This document shows, piece after piece, positions 57,001-64,000 of a stretch of DNA of 64,000 bases (positions within the stretch are counted from its first letter, which is position 1; every line of letters begins with the position of its first letter). The DNA is from Legionella brunensis (GTDB lineage Bacteria; Pseudomonadota; Gammaproteobacteria; Legionellales; Legionellaceae), in contig NZ_LNXV01000009.1 in the NCBI RefSeq assembly GCF_001467025.1, positions 1-64,000 on the forward strand, written 5' to 3'. Both the position numbers and the translations under genes were made by a program. The notes beneath the pieces were generated by a model. It ran no database searches, was not told where the DNA came from, and saw only the letters and a program-made list of their open reading frames with translations.

Positions 57001-58234
57001 TCTCTGTCATTAAAGTAGAGACAGAGTTCACTTCTTTTTGAAATTCGATGTTATCTGGGAAAGGTTTTTTAGCTTGATTGACAAATGTTTCGAGCTCCTG
57101 ATAGTAGCGATTACAGGCTCCTGTAACAATATGATCTTGCAATCTTTGTAAATTACCCAGTTGTAGCCAATGGTAAATGCTAAATTTGTAACCTTCATCT
57201 TTTACTAAATTAAATGAGGGCAGGTGAGATAGGAATAAATCATGATGAACTTCACCAAATAGATAATCCATTACCTTTGTCTTTAGAGAAAGTGTGCTAT
57301 CTAGAGCCAAGTCAGTTGTGTGATTCCTTTGAGAGGTTATTTTTAGAATAGCTGGTAAGGCATTCTTTATTTCTTCCTCAGAGGTATTTTGGTCGAAGTC
57401 TAAATTTAACTGTGCAGGGGTAATTGAGTCAGTTATTGTTTGTCCATTAGGTGTTATTACACTGTAGTGAAGTTTGTTGTTAATGATTTGCACATAGAAT
57501 TTGTTTTTTTCCAAAACCTCTTCCTCAAGAGATTTGAGAACTAGTTCATAGCTGATGGAACTGAAAAAAGTATCTAATGATTTTTTATTAATTTCTGCAG
57601 GAGGTGTGACTTTATTGGCTTCATTTCTGTTTTGGTTGAACTCGTGAGCTAATCTTTCAGTAAAAGATTTTAAAAACTTGTCATATAAAGGATTGCTGGC
57701 TAAAAAATCAATCAGTTGATGGTAGTCATCACTCTCTTTTACCTTGGTAAAGTTTGGAAAATTTTTGATTAATTTTTTCTGCTCGAGAAAGAAATTAGTG
57801 TAAATTCCATCAAATTTATCAAGACTGGTAATCCCCGCCAATTTTAAGGCTTCAACAGTGAGTTGGGCTGATTGTTTACCAGCGACATGTAGAGCAAGCT
57901 TTTGTGTAAATAAAGAATAGTCAGGATTAGTATAAAGAGTTTCTAAAATTTTGTTTAAGACTATTACATTATAGGTATCTGTGGAGCCAAGGCTCTCTAT
58001 CACTTCTTTAGTGATAAAAACTCCAGTATTTTGCGTATCCTGAAGGATAACAAGGGCTACTTCTGGTGCTACATTGTCCCATTGGTAAGCCGTACCGTTC
58101 AACTCCTGGTAAGAATAGCTTGTTACTGACAATTCAATCGCGCTGCGTAAGGTACGGTGATATTGATGTCTTGGTATATCTGAGTCGTTTTTATCACCAA
58201 AACTAACACGCTTTTTGGTATATAAATTTGGCAT
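54020..58234 (-). CDS. Giant effector candidate: ADP-ribosyltransferase-like domain plus zeta-toxin-like kinase
   Basis: The 1404-residue protein has no signal peptide. The N-terminal 550 residues are helical and unassigned. Residues about 575-700 resemble a mono-ADP-ribosyltransferase of the R-S-E class: FRGGYFADALD (Arg near 581), TVFASSGVDGTRSATDKF (near 633) and NFNEIAYTHI (Glu near 687). Residues about 1050-1260 form a zeta-toxin-like P-loop kinase: FVFLGAAASGKST (near 1060), LATDDYRG, RTQDSAFLISELVEDRM, IIVDGVTY and GRHINTTSLIDMHKTA. A TTAA tandem element lies 56-77 bp upstream. The two activities suggest a multifunctional Dot/Icm effector acting on host proteins or sugar nucleotides. 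Zeta assignment is firm, the transferase assignment moderate. Confidence 0.7.
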   Translation of the reverse strand: MPNLYTKKRVSFGDKNDSDIPRHQYHRTLRSAIELSVTSYSYQELNGTAYQWDNVAPEVALVILQDTQNTGVFITKEVIESLGSTDTYNVIVLNKILETLYTNPDYSLFTQKLALHVAGKQSAQLTVEALKLAGITSLDKFDGIYTNFFLEQKKLIKNFPNFTKVKESDDYHQLIDFLASNPLYDKFLKSFTERLAHEFNQNRNEANKVTPPAEINKKSLDTFFSSISYELVLKSLEEEVLEKNKFYVQIINNKLHYSVITPNGQTITDSITPAQLNLDFDQNTSEEEIKNALPAILKITSQRNHTTDLALDSTLSLKTKVMDYLFGEVHHDLFLSHLPSFNLVKDEGYKFSIYHWLQLGNLQRLQDHIVTGACNRYYQELETFVNQAKKPFPDNIEFQKEVNSVSTLMTEIVKLVASLDANPSTKDTELDQKISALIEHLKWLKDYYAQTPLVKPGETLPSTYGNFYEFVRKIIFNSTSDKVINYVADSNDSSKYWKLNLVELINNLVNDQKTAVARDINDKNIRQILVDENNKTIVPAKLLREQLKENISTQLKNNTHHYYTLRSYENDNLNLHQAPVSFRGGYFADALDSTKSLAQKLTRRGEFSADSHLLIGQENNIKKHEVRSGTATVFASSGVDGTRSATDKFDIAMHFGGNKGVKIMYILRGKNAFHSQYYLAPLDKNNFNEIAYTHINPSDYVMTILYDKNNTILDVIPGNLTDEIHGVSDFAKEILLTGIEFYNVKHNPNYANTVKLPNPTKQNKTPAQHLYEQKSLLKILQSHTTEPTPTESPKQLGSVRIRRGLTTDGYKKLSMETIAPETKTTPIMEDTMTLPSSPFKHIHTRLAEVKVEAQKHYNMRHVLTLKNFGGWSDRERKLQEDHNRILQPGFMSGDINSQLMHARVAKVEWLTDILVPKMQTALLLHIAARLITDYRVDIEEINELAQKLSISFYDKYFVDLAEIEHRISQTLDVLDTSGVYSQCVKKANHRMVEIYPTLKEDSWDYQTKLASCLEIEKNKVRKQTTNRAMSDFLNKYFENYALEHKLEKKTVYLPKDNRDFVFLGAAASGKSTISSQYISSQDKKDYVSLATDDYRGICRPYTQDFESQEIEQVFIRTQDSAFLISELVEDRMRSKKLERPNIIVDGVTYKPSHRELIGSNNNSIIVCACLDDMPQVVKRSYDRAVEENTGSADKGRHINTTSLIDMHKTASINLIKYCAPNSTITLYDTNITRGTIPPLIATVDTHGEKTLTISKDKGALVRLASFFNKARVNVSAKSDDSLFFTKLKKAEFQIDSLFAVMDFDYKIVLHDENSQPCLTVAKGTDGKIVMNIVNPVQLEKKIQDSTGLEKQLLNMILLYARCGTLKEVHKQCLLHDNNIDTLVAEILTSTPQLQNKFSAETTLK

Positions 58235-58289
58235 TTAGCCTACCCATTTGGCCATAATAATATTGAATGATGTGTTAATATTTAGCACA

Positions 58290-58311
58290 TTAAGATTAAT
58301 ATTTTATTAAG
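58290..58311 (-). promoter_or_regulatory. Tandem TTAA element, PmrA-box-like
   Basis: On the minus strand CTTAATAAA, a two-base gap and ATTAATCTT place two TTAA cores 11 bases apart, followed by a third six bases further on. The element is about 56-77 bp before the ATG of the giant effector candidate and points to it, as in PmrA-controlled Legionella effector genes. Confidence 0.55.
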
Positions 58312-58354
58312 CAGGCTGTGTAAAAATATCGAAGCGAAAATTTAGTAAAGACAG

Positions 58355-59518
58355 CTATATCTTAGCTTGATTTTTTGGGGGTTGAAGTAAATATATGGTG
58401 CCACTGTAATCATCAGATAAATATAATTCGCCTGTATTTCCCTCAACAAGATGAACCGGTCTTCCAGTCACTCTCCCATTCCTTATAAAACCAATAATGA
58501 AGTCATGCTGCGTTATCTCACTATTCTCAAAATTTAAACTCACTACCTTGTAGCCGACTTTTACAGAACTGTTCCATGAGCCATGAAGGGCGACTAGTGC
58601 TTTTCCATAAAGAGGTGAGCTTGGATTTTTAATAAATGTAATGCCTAATGCAGCAACGTGTGCACCAAACTCGAAAACAGGGGATTGTGATTGTTTTATT
58701 ATTGTCTCTTGGCCGGCGCCAAATTTAGGATCGGGAACTTGATTGCCATTGGCATAAGGCCATCCATAAAATTGATTCTCTTTAATCTTGTTGAGTTCGT
58801 CAGGAGGAAAGTGATCTCCTAGAAAATCGCGACCATTCTCCGTTGCATAAAGTTGACCATCTATGGGAGACCAGTCAAACCCCACTGAATTACGCAAACC
58901 TGTACTATAAATTGTTAATTGATTGTCTCCAGGTTTAAAGCGGCTAATGGTTGCTCTAAGAGGATTTTTTTCGATACAAACATTGCAGGATGAGCCAATA
59001 GAAATATAACCATAACCATCAGGACCAAATTTAATGGTTCTCGTCCAATGGCCTGCTTTATCGGGAATATTTTTTATGACTTGCTCATATCCCCCAATAG
59101 TGTGCCTCTCTTGAGCATTAAATTTAATGCGACCAATAGCATTTTCTTCTGCAATGTATAAATAGCCATCGAAGACATCCATGCTGTGAGGTTTGTTCAA
59201 GTTTGATAAAAGAAGTTTTCTTTGTTGTGGTTTTCCATAAGGTATCAATAAGACATTGCCTTTAAAGGGTTCCGTGACTATTAAATCACCTGATTCAGTA
59301 ATATACATAAATCGGGGATTATCCAGACCTTGAACATAGGGTTTTAATTCGAAATTATTCGAAGAATGCAAACTTTCGCTGGCTTTTGTTTTTAAGAAAG
59401 GGAGAGAGCGACCTAATAGTTCGCCAGCTGAAATATTGATACCTAGAAGGGGTAGGCACCAATAAAATAACCCAGCACTCAAAATAATTAATGCCAAAAC
59501 GTAAATGTATTTTTTCAT
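58355..59518 (-). CDS. Sorbosone/glucose dehydrogenase-like beta-propeller protein
   Basis: The 387-residue protein has an N-terminal membrane anchor or signal (about residues 5-24) and a PQQ-dependent sugar-dehydrogenase-type propeller: VQGLDNPRFMYITESGDLIVTEP, FGPDGYGYISIGSSCN, GLRNSVGFDWSPIDGQLYATENGRD and FYGWPYANG. Related proteins oxidise aldoses or sorbosone in the periplasm; whether PQQ is used here cannot be told, and many relatives are non-enzymatic. AAGGA before ATG 59518 decides the start. It is monocistronic. Confidence 0.85.
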   Translation of the reverse strand: MKKYIYVLALIILSAGLFYWCLPLLGINISAGELLGRSLPFLKTKASESLHSSNNFELKPYVQGLDNPRFMYITESGDLIVTEPFKGNVLLIPYGKPQQRKLLLSNLNKPHSMDVFDGYLYIAEENAIGRIKFNAQERHTIGGYEQVIKNIPDKAGHWTRTIKFGPDGYGYISIGSSCNVCIEKNPLRATISRFKPGDNQLTIYSTGLRNSVGFDWSPIDGQLYATENGRDFLGDHFPPDELNKIKENQFYGWPYANGNQVPDPKFGAGQETIIKQSQSPVFEFGAHVAALGITFIKNPSSPLYGKALVALHGSWNSSVKVGYKVVSLNFENSEITQHDFIIGFIRNGRVTGRPVHLVEGNTGELYLSDDYSGTIYLLQPPKNQAKI

Positions 59519-59526
59519 TGTCTGTC

Positions 59527-59708
59527 CTTCAGGCAATGGTGTACAAGCTTAGCCAGGATAACGAATTTTTATCAAGTCTTTTTTTTATCATCCTGCACGC
59601 CAATAAGATCACAGAGGCCATAATTCTTTTCAATTTATCGTATTTTGTCGCTATTGTTTGAAAATGTTTAATTCTTGAGAAGACATTTTCAAACAAGTGC
59701 CGGTACTT
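59527..59708 (-). mobile_element. IS5-like transposase C-terminal fragment (copy A)
   Basis: On the minus strand one frame reads KYRHLFENVFSRIKHF, then TIATKYDKLKRIM and ASVILLACRMIKK to a stop at 59527, the C-terminal end of a DDE transposase of the IS5/IS4 group (the YxxRHLVENxFxRIKxFRRIATRYDK type). The rest of the element is gone. The part at 59596-59708 is repeated directly at 60935-61047, on the other side of the F-box gene. Confidence 0.8.
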
Positions 59709-59789
59709 GGCATTGCAAACTCGTTAAGGTAACTGTTTAGAGTTAAAGATGAGCGTTGAAGTAGCAATGCCATTATCAGCCTAAAGTGT

Positions 59790-60821
59790 TTATATAATGC
59801 TACAAGATAATATGCTATTTTTTTCAATTTCTTCTGGGGCATAAACCAATTCTAAATTCGGATGATTCTCAAGCGTATGGTTGATAAATTTAATGATACT
59901 TCCAACCTCAAGGGGATGTTCCTGTGGATATATACCTCTATAGTAATCTTCAAAAAGATCGGCAAGCGGATCCTCTCCTATATCACCAATCTCCCATTCA
60001 AACTGGATATGTTTTTGATATTGTTTACTTTCTTTAATTGTATTTAAAACCGCTAATAATTGGTCGATAGTTTTTAATTCAGATTTTGCCAATTTTAGGA
60101 AAGAAGGAATTGGATTTTCAAGTGCTTTAATATGAGCTTCCCTGGTTGCCATAGGAGGAGAACCAAATCTCTGAGGCATTGTTGTGCCATCTCCATTTAA
60201 TTTACTTAATACTAAGCTTGGCGTAGATGCATCGAGAAACATATATAAACCCTTAAGTTCATTTCGTGAACTGCTAGGTGAGGCTCCTAAATATATGACT
60301 ACCGGCGCAACAGGTTTTTTAGGTAATGCATCTATCTTCAGTGCTAATTCTTCAGGGAGAATCAAATTTGATGGGATAAATGTTGAAAAGCCTGCCAGAA
60401 ATTTCCCCCAAGTCTTTCTGATTAAATCATCTACAGCAATAAATGTTTCTACATAGAGATTGGTTCGTATTATTTCTAAGCGTAAGACAGCAGCGTTATG
60501 AGTTAGTTGAACTACTTTTTTTACAATTTCATCATCGCTTGTACTAATACCATTTAAATTAACAAGTACAAAGTGATAACGGAAGTTTCCTAGATATTCT
60601 AACTGGCCATTTAAAGTTAAATTAATGATATTAATATCATTTTTTAACTGTTGGAATGCTTCCTCGAAAGCTTTTATCATTCGGGCAAGTTTCTCTGCAT
60701 GGGACAATTTGAAAAATCGTTTGTTAACCTGTGATAAAGATTTTAAAGAGGGCATATCTAACAAAGGCTGCAATTGATTTATGAGCTCATCAGGAAGTCT
60801 CTCTATCATTATTTTATCCAT
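59790..60821 (-). CDS. F-box protein, ubiquitin-ligase-mimic effector candidate
   Basis: The 343-residue protein opens with an F-box: ERLPDELINQLQPLLDMPSLKSLSQVNKRFFKLS (residues about 7-40), which binds host SKP1 to recruit the SCF ubiquitin ligase. F-boxes are eukaryotic in origin, and in Legionella they occur in Dot/Icm effectors such as AnkB and LegU1. The rest has no ankyrin or other known target-binding repeat; residues about 60-340 look like a mixed alpha/beta domain ending LVYAPEEIEKN. ATG 60821 and 60809 are both possible starts. It is flanked by direct transposase fragments, which suggests acquisition or mobilisation by an insertion sequence. Confidence 0.75.
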   Translation of the reverse strand: MDKIMIERLPDELINQLQPLLDMPSLKSLSQVNKRFFKLSHAEKLARMIKAFEEAFQQLKNDINIINLTLNGQLEYLGNFRYHFVLVNLNGISTSDDEIVKKVVQLTHNAAVLRLEIIRTNLYVETFIAVDDLIRKTWGKFLAGFSTFIPSNLILPEELALKIDALPKKPVAPVVIYLGASPSSSRNELKGLYMFLDASTPSLVLSKLNGDGTTMPQRFGSPPMATREAHIKALENPIPSFLKLAKSELKTIDQLLAVLNTIKESKQYQKHIQFEWEIGDIGEDPLADLFEDYYRGIYPQEHPLEVGSIIKFINHTLENHPNLELVYAPEEIEKNSILSCSII

Positions 60822-60934
60822 CAAGACGTTATGTGGATCAACATGACATATTTTTATATTTCATGCAATCTATTTGATTTTTATGTGAAAAAATAGGAAC
60901 TTTTTGCAATTCACGGAGGTAACCAATCAATCCA

Positions 60935-61047
60935 CACGCCAAAGACCATAGAGGCCATAATTTCTTTTCAATTTATCGTATTTTGTCGCTATTGCATTGA
61001 AAATGCTTAATTCTTGCGAGGACATGTTCAAGCAAGTGCCGGTACTT
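60935..61047 (-). mobile_element. IS5-like transposase C-terminal fragment (copy B)
   Basis: This 113-bp segment aligns without net length change to 59596-59708. On the minus strand it reads KYRHLLEHVLARIKHF and, in another frame, IATKYDKLKR, so it is a frame-broken transposase end. With copy A it encloses the F-box gene. The remaining parts of the 60822-61252 gap are AT-rich and hold no recognised gene. Confidence 0.75.
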
Positions 61048-61252
61048 GTATAAGCCTCAATTCATATCATCTATAAACTTTTTAAAAAAGACGATTAATA
61101 ATAAAAGTATTTATCATTTGGTAAACAAAAAAAAATGAGCTAATTTTATATGAGATGGTAATAATTTTCTCGAATTCTGACTAAAAATTTGCTTCATAAA
61201 AAATAAGAAATTGATCACTTATCAATGCTATTAATCATGGAGGATTATCAGC

Positions 61253-64000
61253 ATGAAAAAGATAACTAATTATGATCAATTTAAGAATATTCTTCCCTAT
61301 ACAAGTGAAATGTTTGGTGTCTATCAACCTCTTATAGGTTGGAAGTCAAAAAGGATATTGCGACGAATAGAAAAAACAAATCACTTACAAAATATTTTCT
61401 TAGTTGATCAATTAACAAAGCATTTCATCAGTGAAACATCCGTAGCAGAAGTTAATTTAAGAGGATGTGAGCTTGGGAATGTCCAATTTGACTTAGGTGA
61501 ATTCTTACCTTCCGGAAAGTTACTTGGCCAAAGTTCCTTATTATTGCAAGAAATTCGCCGAAGGTTACAAAAAAAGCCTGCTAAAACTGAAGATGAGTGG
61601 CGACATTTTATTGCGGATAATGACTTAAAAGATATTCTTGCTGGTAATGTGTTCCCTGCTCTTTATCGAGGTGAGTTTAGGGAGAAATGTGAGGGACTAA
61701 GCCACTTAAGGCCTAATCCTGAAGAGCCGAATGAAGACTATTATCAACGCATTAATAAATTGAAAGAAGATCTTTATCAGCAGTTTATTGCAAAATTAAG
61801 ATATGAGTCAGTGATTGCTAGAACTATTCTTGAATTAGTGAATAATCAAGCCGTATCGGCACTGAATAAAATTTTCTATTCTGACTTGTATTACAATAGC
61901 AAAGATGAGTTTTGGAAAACTGTTAAAAATTTTTCTGATGATTACAAAGATCCCTACCTAACTTTTGACCCTAAAAAAGATATTGACAATGTATCGCTAT
62001 CGCCATTAGGTATCGTGCATTTATTCCGCCAGTATTTTTTTGAATTCGATACTTTTCTTGGAACACCTACAGGGCATGTTTGGTTGGCCCCAGGATCAAC
62101 GGTGGAGTTAATTGAAATTAGCACACGCAGAACAATCACTGAAAAAATTTATGAAACTGCTTATGAATCAATTACTAAATCTGAGAAAAGTACAACTGAA
62201 CAAGATGAAATCAGTGAGGCAGTCAAAGAGGACAATAAAAATGATTTAAAACTAGGGTTTTCAACGACAGTGAATCAGTCATGGGGAACAGGAAGTGTTT
62301 CGGCAACAGGCAGCTTAAACATGGATAGAACCCAGCAAACAGCAAGAGAAACGACGCATAAAAAAATGCGTGAACAAACGCAAAAACTCTCTTCTGAAAT
62401 TCGCGAGAATTTTAAATCAACTTTTAAAACGATTACTGAAGAAACGAATACCTCGAGTAAACGCTACGTTCTTTCCAACACAACTCCTGAGCTTATTAAT
62501 TATGAGTTGCGAAGAAAAATGCGCCAGGTTGGTGTGCAAGTACAAGATATTGGCAGCTTTTTATGTTGGGAAACCTTTGTTGATGAGCCTGGCGAAGATT
62601 TGGGATTGGCCAATTTAGTTCATATTGCTAAACCAGCTGATTTAATTCCTAAGCCGGTGATAACTGAAACGATACCTCCTGCTGATACTTCAGTTAATTT
62701 CACTACTCAAGCGGTATGGAATTTTGGTGATAATAGGAAATACAATGATCCAGTATTGGGTTTTGTCTTGCTAACAACCTTTCAAGTACCCCCGCCACCG
62801 GATGGATTTGAGTTGCAAAAATCAAACTACCCAAACGGCTATATCAATATCAGGTATGTTTCCCACACTGGTGAAGATTCTGAAAATCAGATTTATGCCT
62901 TTAATGGCAAATTTACTGCTGATTTCTCCCAAATTGAGATTGGTGTTATTACTGGCGGCGACGGAATAGAGTGGGATGAGCGTATTGACTTTGTTGTTGG
63001 TGGTACACTGAATTATACGCCAACGGCTGCAAAATTAGCCGAAATTAAGGCTAGTAATGACGCTAAGAAAGCAGCGGCTACAGAAATTGAGCTTGCGAAT
63101 GCAGAGAAAATTAGACAGGCTTTTTTAGCAGCTGCTAAGGAGCGCATAGAATTAGCAAGCAATATCGGTAAACGTAAATATGAAGATTTAAGAGAAGAAG
63201 AGCGAATTATTGTTTATCGCAGACTGATTAAATCATTAATGACGGATATCCATTACCAGGTAAAAACCGAGCCTCGAACTTTGCATGTATTATCGGAGTT
63301 AATTAATTCGATTTTTGATGTCAACAAGATGCTCTATTTTGTTGCTCCTGAATGGTGGAAACCACGCAAAAAAAACAGCCAATATTTGGGTGTTGGGGAT
63401 TTTCAAAGCCTTACAGCTGATTCGGTTAACTGGTCAGACAATGTGCCCCGAGAAGATAATTATTTAATAACGGATAAATCCCAACCTGCACCTATGGGAA
63501 GTTCACTTGGATGGCTTTTGCAATTGGATGGCGATAATTTACGCAATGCTTTCCTTAATGCTCCTTGGGTAAAAGCTGTTATCCCTATCCGCCCAGGCAA
63601 AGAGTTGGCCGCTATGAATTGGTTGAAAAATGTGAATGTTGAGGGCGCAGATGGATTAGATGCGGCTTACGCTGCCCCTCAAAGTGAACTTGATGAAATT
63701 AAAGCCAAGTTGTTGGCAATCGACCCGGCCGATGAGGTAGGTTCACACGCTCAGGTAACAATTAATGATGCGATTCGATTTTTGTGTACCCAAGTTTCGC
63801 AAAAGCACACGGAGTCTAATAAAACAGATCACTACCCGAAAGGGGCAGAGATTCATGACGATGATAAAGTTTCTGCAACACCCATTGATAAAGTCTATGA
63901 ATATGGCTTTTATCCTTTGCAGGGAAGTTTTCGTTACAATCCGGAAGATCCTGATCCCAATAACCCTGATAAAAATTTTCAGGTTTTTGATCAATGGGTA
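61253..64000 (+). CDS. Very large unknown protein, truncated by the window end
   Basis: An uninterrupted frame of 916 codons runs from ATG 61253 (GGAGG nine bases before it) to the last base without a stop. It lacks a signal peptide. The N-terminal 270 residues are mixed; about 290-420 is a long charged, Thr/Glu-rich helical region (TEKIYETAYESITKSEK, MREQTQKLSSEIRENF); then LINYELRRKMRQVGVQVQDIG and ETFVDEPGEDLGLANLVHI. After a beta-rich domain (about 480-590) comes an Ala/Lys/Glu coiled coil (about 600-660) and further globular sequence. I do not recognise the family. Size and architecture suggest a toxin, large effector or structural assembly protein. Confidence 0.75.
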   Translation, partial: MKKITNYDQFKNILPYTSEMFGVYQPLIGWKSKRILRRIEKTNHLQNIFLVDQLTKHFISETSVAEVNLRGCELGNVQFDLGEFLPSGKLLGQSSLLLQEIRRRLQKKPAKTEDEWRHFIADNDLKDILAGNVFPALYRGEFREKCEGLSHLRPNPEEPNEDYYQRINKLKEDLYQQFIAKLRYESVIARTILELVNNQAVSALNKIFYSDLYYNSKDEFWKTVKNFSDDYKDPYLTFDPKKDIDNVSLSPLGIVHLFRQYFFEFDTFLGTPTGHVWLAPGSTVELIEISTRRTITEKIYETAYESITKSEKSTTEQDEISEAVKEDNKNDLKLGFSTTVNQSWGTGSVSATGSLNMDRTQQTARETTHKKMREQTQKLSSEIRENFKSTFKTITEETNTSSKRYVLSNTTPELINYELRRKMRQVGVQVQDIGSFLCWETFVDEPGEDLGLANLVHIAKPADLIPKPVITETIPPADTSVNFTTQAVWNFGDNRKYNDPVLGFVLLTTFQVPPPPDGFELQKSNYPNGYINIRYVSHTGEDSENQIYAFNGKFTADFSQIEIGVITGGDGIEWDERIDFVVGGTLNYTPTAAKLAEIKASNDAKKAAATEIELANAEKIRQAFLAAAKERIELASNIGKRKYEDLREEERIIVYRRLIKSLMTDIHYQVKTEPRTLHVLSELINSIFDVNKMLYFVAPEWWKPRKKNSQYLGVGDFQSLTADSVNWSDNVPREDNYLITDKSQPAPMGSSLGWLLQLDGDNLRNAFLNAPWVKAVIPIRPGKELAAMNWLKNVNVEGADGLDAAYAAPQSELDEIKAKLLAIDPADEVGSHAQVTINDAIRFLCTQVSQKHTESNKTDHYPKGAEIHDDDKVSATPIDKVYEYGFYPLQGSFRYNPEDPDPNNPDKNFQVFDQWV

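Noticed and set aside
59651-59842. A 63-codon ORF overlapping transposase copy A
   Set aside because: It is in a different frame from the recognisable transposase sequence and overlaps the end of the F-box gene.

Overview
The window reads as chromosome from a member of the Legionellaceae (Legionella or a close relative). The DNA is AT-rich. Several genes carry domains typical of Dot/Icm (type IVB) effectors or of the secretion system itself: DUF4116 repeats, an F-box, a zeta-toxin-like kinase, and three tandem IcmL/DotI-like domains. Three genes of unknown or effector-like type are preceded by tandem TTAA elements that resemble the PmrA box described upstream of Legionella effectors. All names come from reading motifs in the translated sequence; no database search was run.

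Region 1 (1-18.5 kb) is mainly metabolic and bioenergetic. It holds the end of an IPT/TIG-domain protein whose frame breaks at a nine-G run, a Maf nucleotide pyrophosphatase, a DUF4239 membrane protein, a lone UrtA-like substrate-binding lipoprotein and an RND efflux pair. An ackA-fabI operon faces a pta-like gene that starts a seven-gene V-type (A/V) ATPase operon. The V-ATPase order is B-D-I-K-E-DUF2764-A. As I recall it, the chlamydial order is E-DUF2764-A-B-D-I-K, so this is a circular permutation of it. The proteolipid keeps the residues that bind Na+ in Enterococcus hirae NtpK. Together these genes link acetyl-CoA, acetyl phosphate, acetate and ATP to ATP-driven (or ATP-making) ion transport.

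Region 2 (18.5-36.5 kb) is accessory. It has a secreted protein of 14 Cys-containing repeats, small membrane proteins, a methyltransferase, two cysteine-hydrolase-like effector candidates (one with an Ulp/YopJ-like His...Gln...Cys arrangement and C-terminal NPxY motifs, one with a transglutaminase-like Cys-His-Asp triad) and a zinc alcohol dehydrogenase. A 660-bp gene-poor stretch contains DnaA-box-like sites. Next come a secreted protein of uncertain fold, a CheD/CNF-like deamidase candidate, a kinase-like candidate, an amidase-lytic transglycosylase pair and a long DUF4116 repeat protein.

Region 3 (36.5-49 kb) mixes housekeeping and unknown genes: a YdgA-like DUF945 protein, a methyltransferase with a winged-helix N-terminus, an exported SAM-hydroxide-adenosyltransferase homologue, an osmoprotectant ABC transporter with a fused permease/binding protein, a flavoprotein disulfide reductase, a Lys/Glu coiled-coil repeat protein, the triple IcmL-domain protein and a DUF72 protein.

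Region 4 (49-64 kb) is strongly accessory. It contains a multipass membrane protein, the wreck of a carotenoid-biosynthesis-like gene, unknown proteins, an outer-membrane barrel, and a 1404-residue protein that appears to join an ADP-ribosyltransferase-like domain to a zeta-toxin-like kinase, followed by a small partner gene. A sorbosone-dehydrogenase-like propeller and an F-box gene come next; the F-box gene lies between two directly repeated fragments of an IS5-like transposase. The window ends inside a very large unknown ORF. No tRNA, rRNA, intact insertion sequence or CRISPR array was seen.
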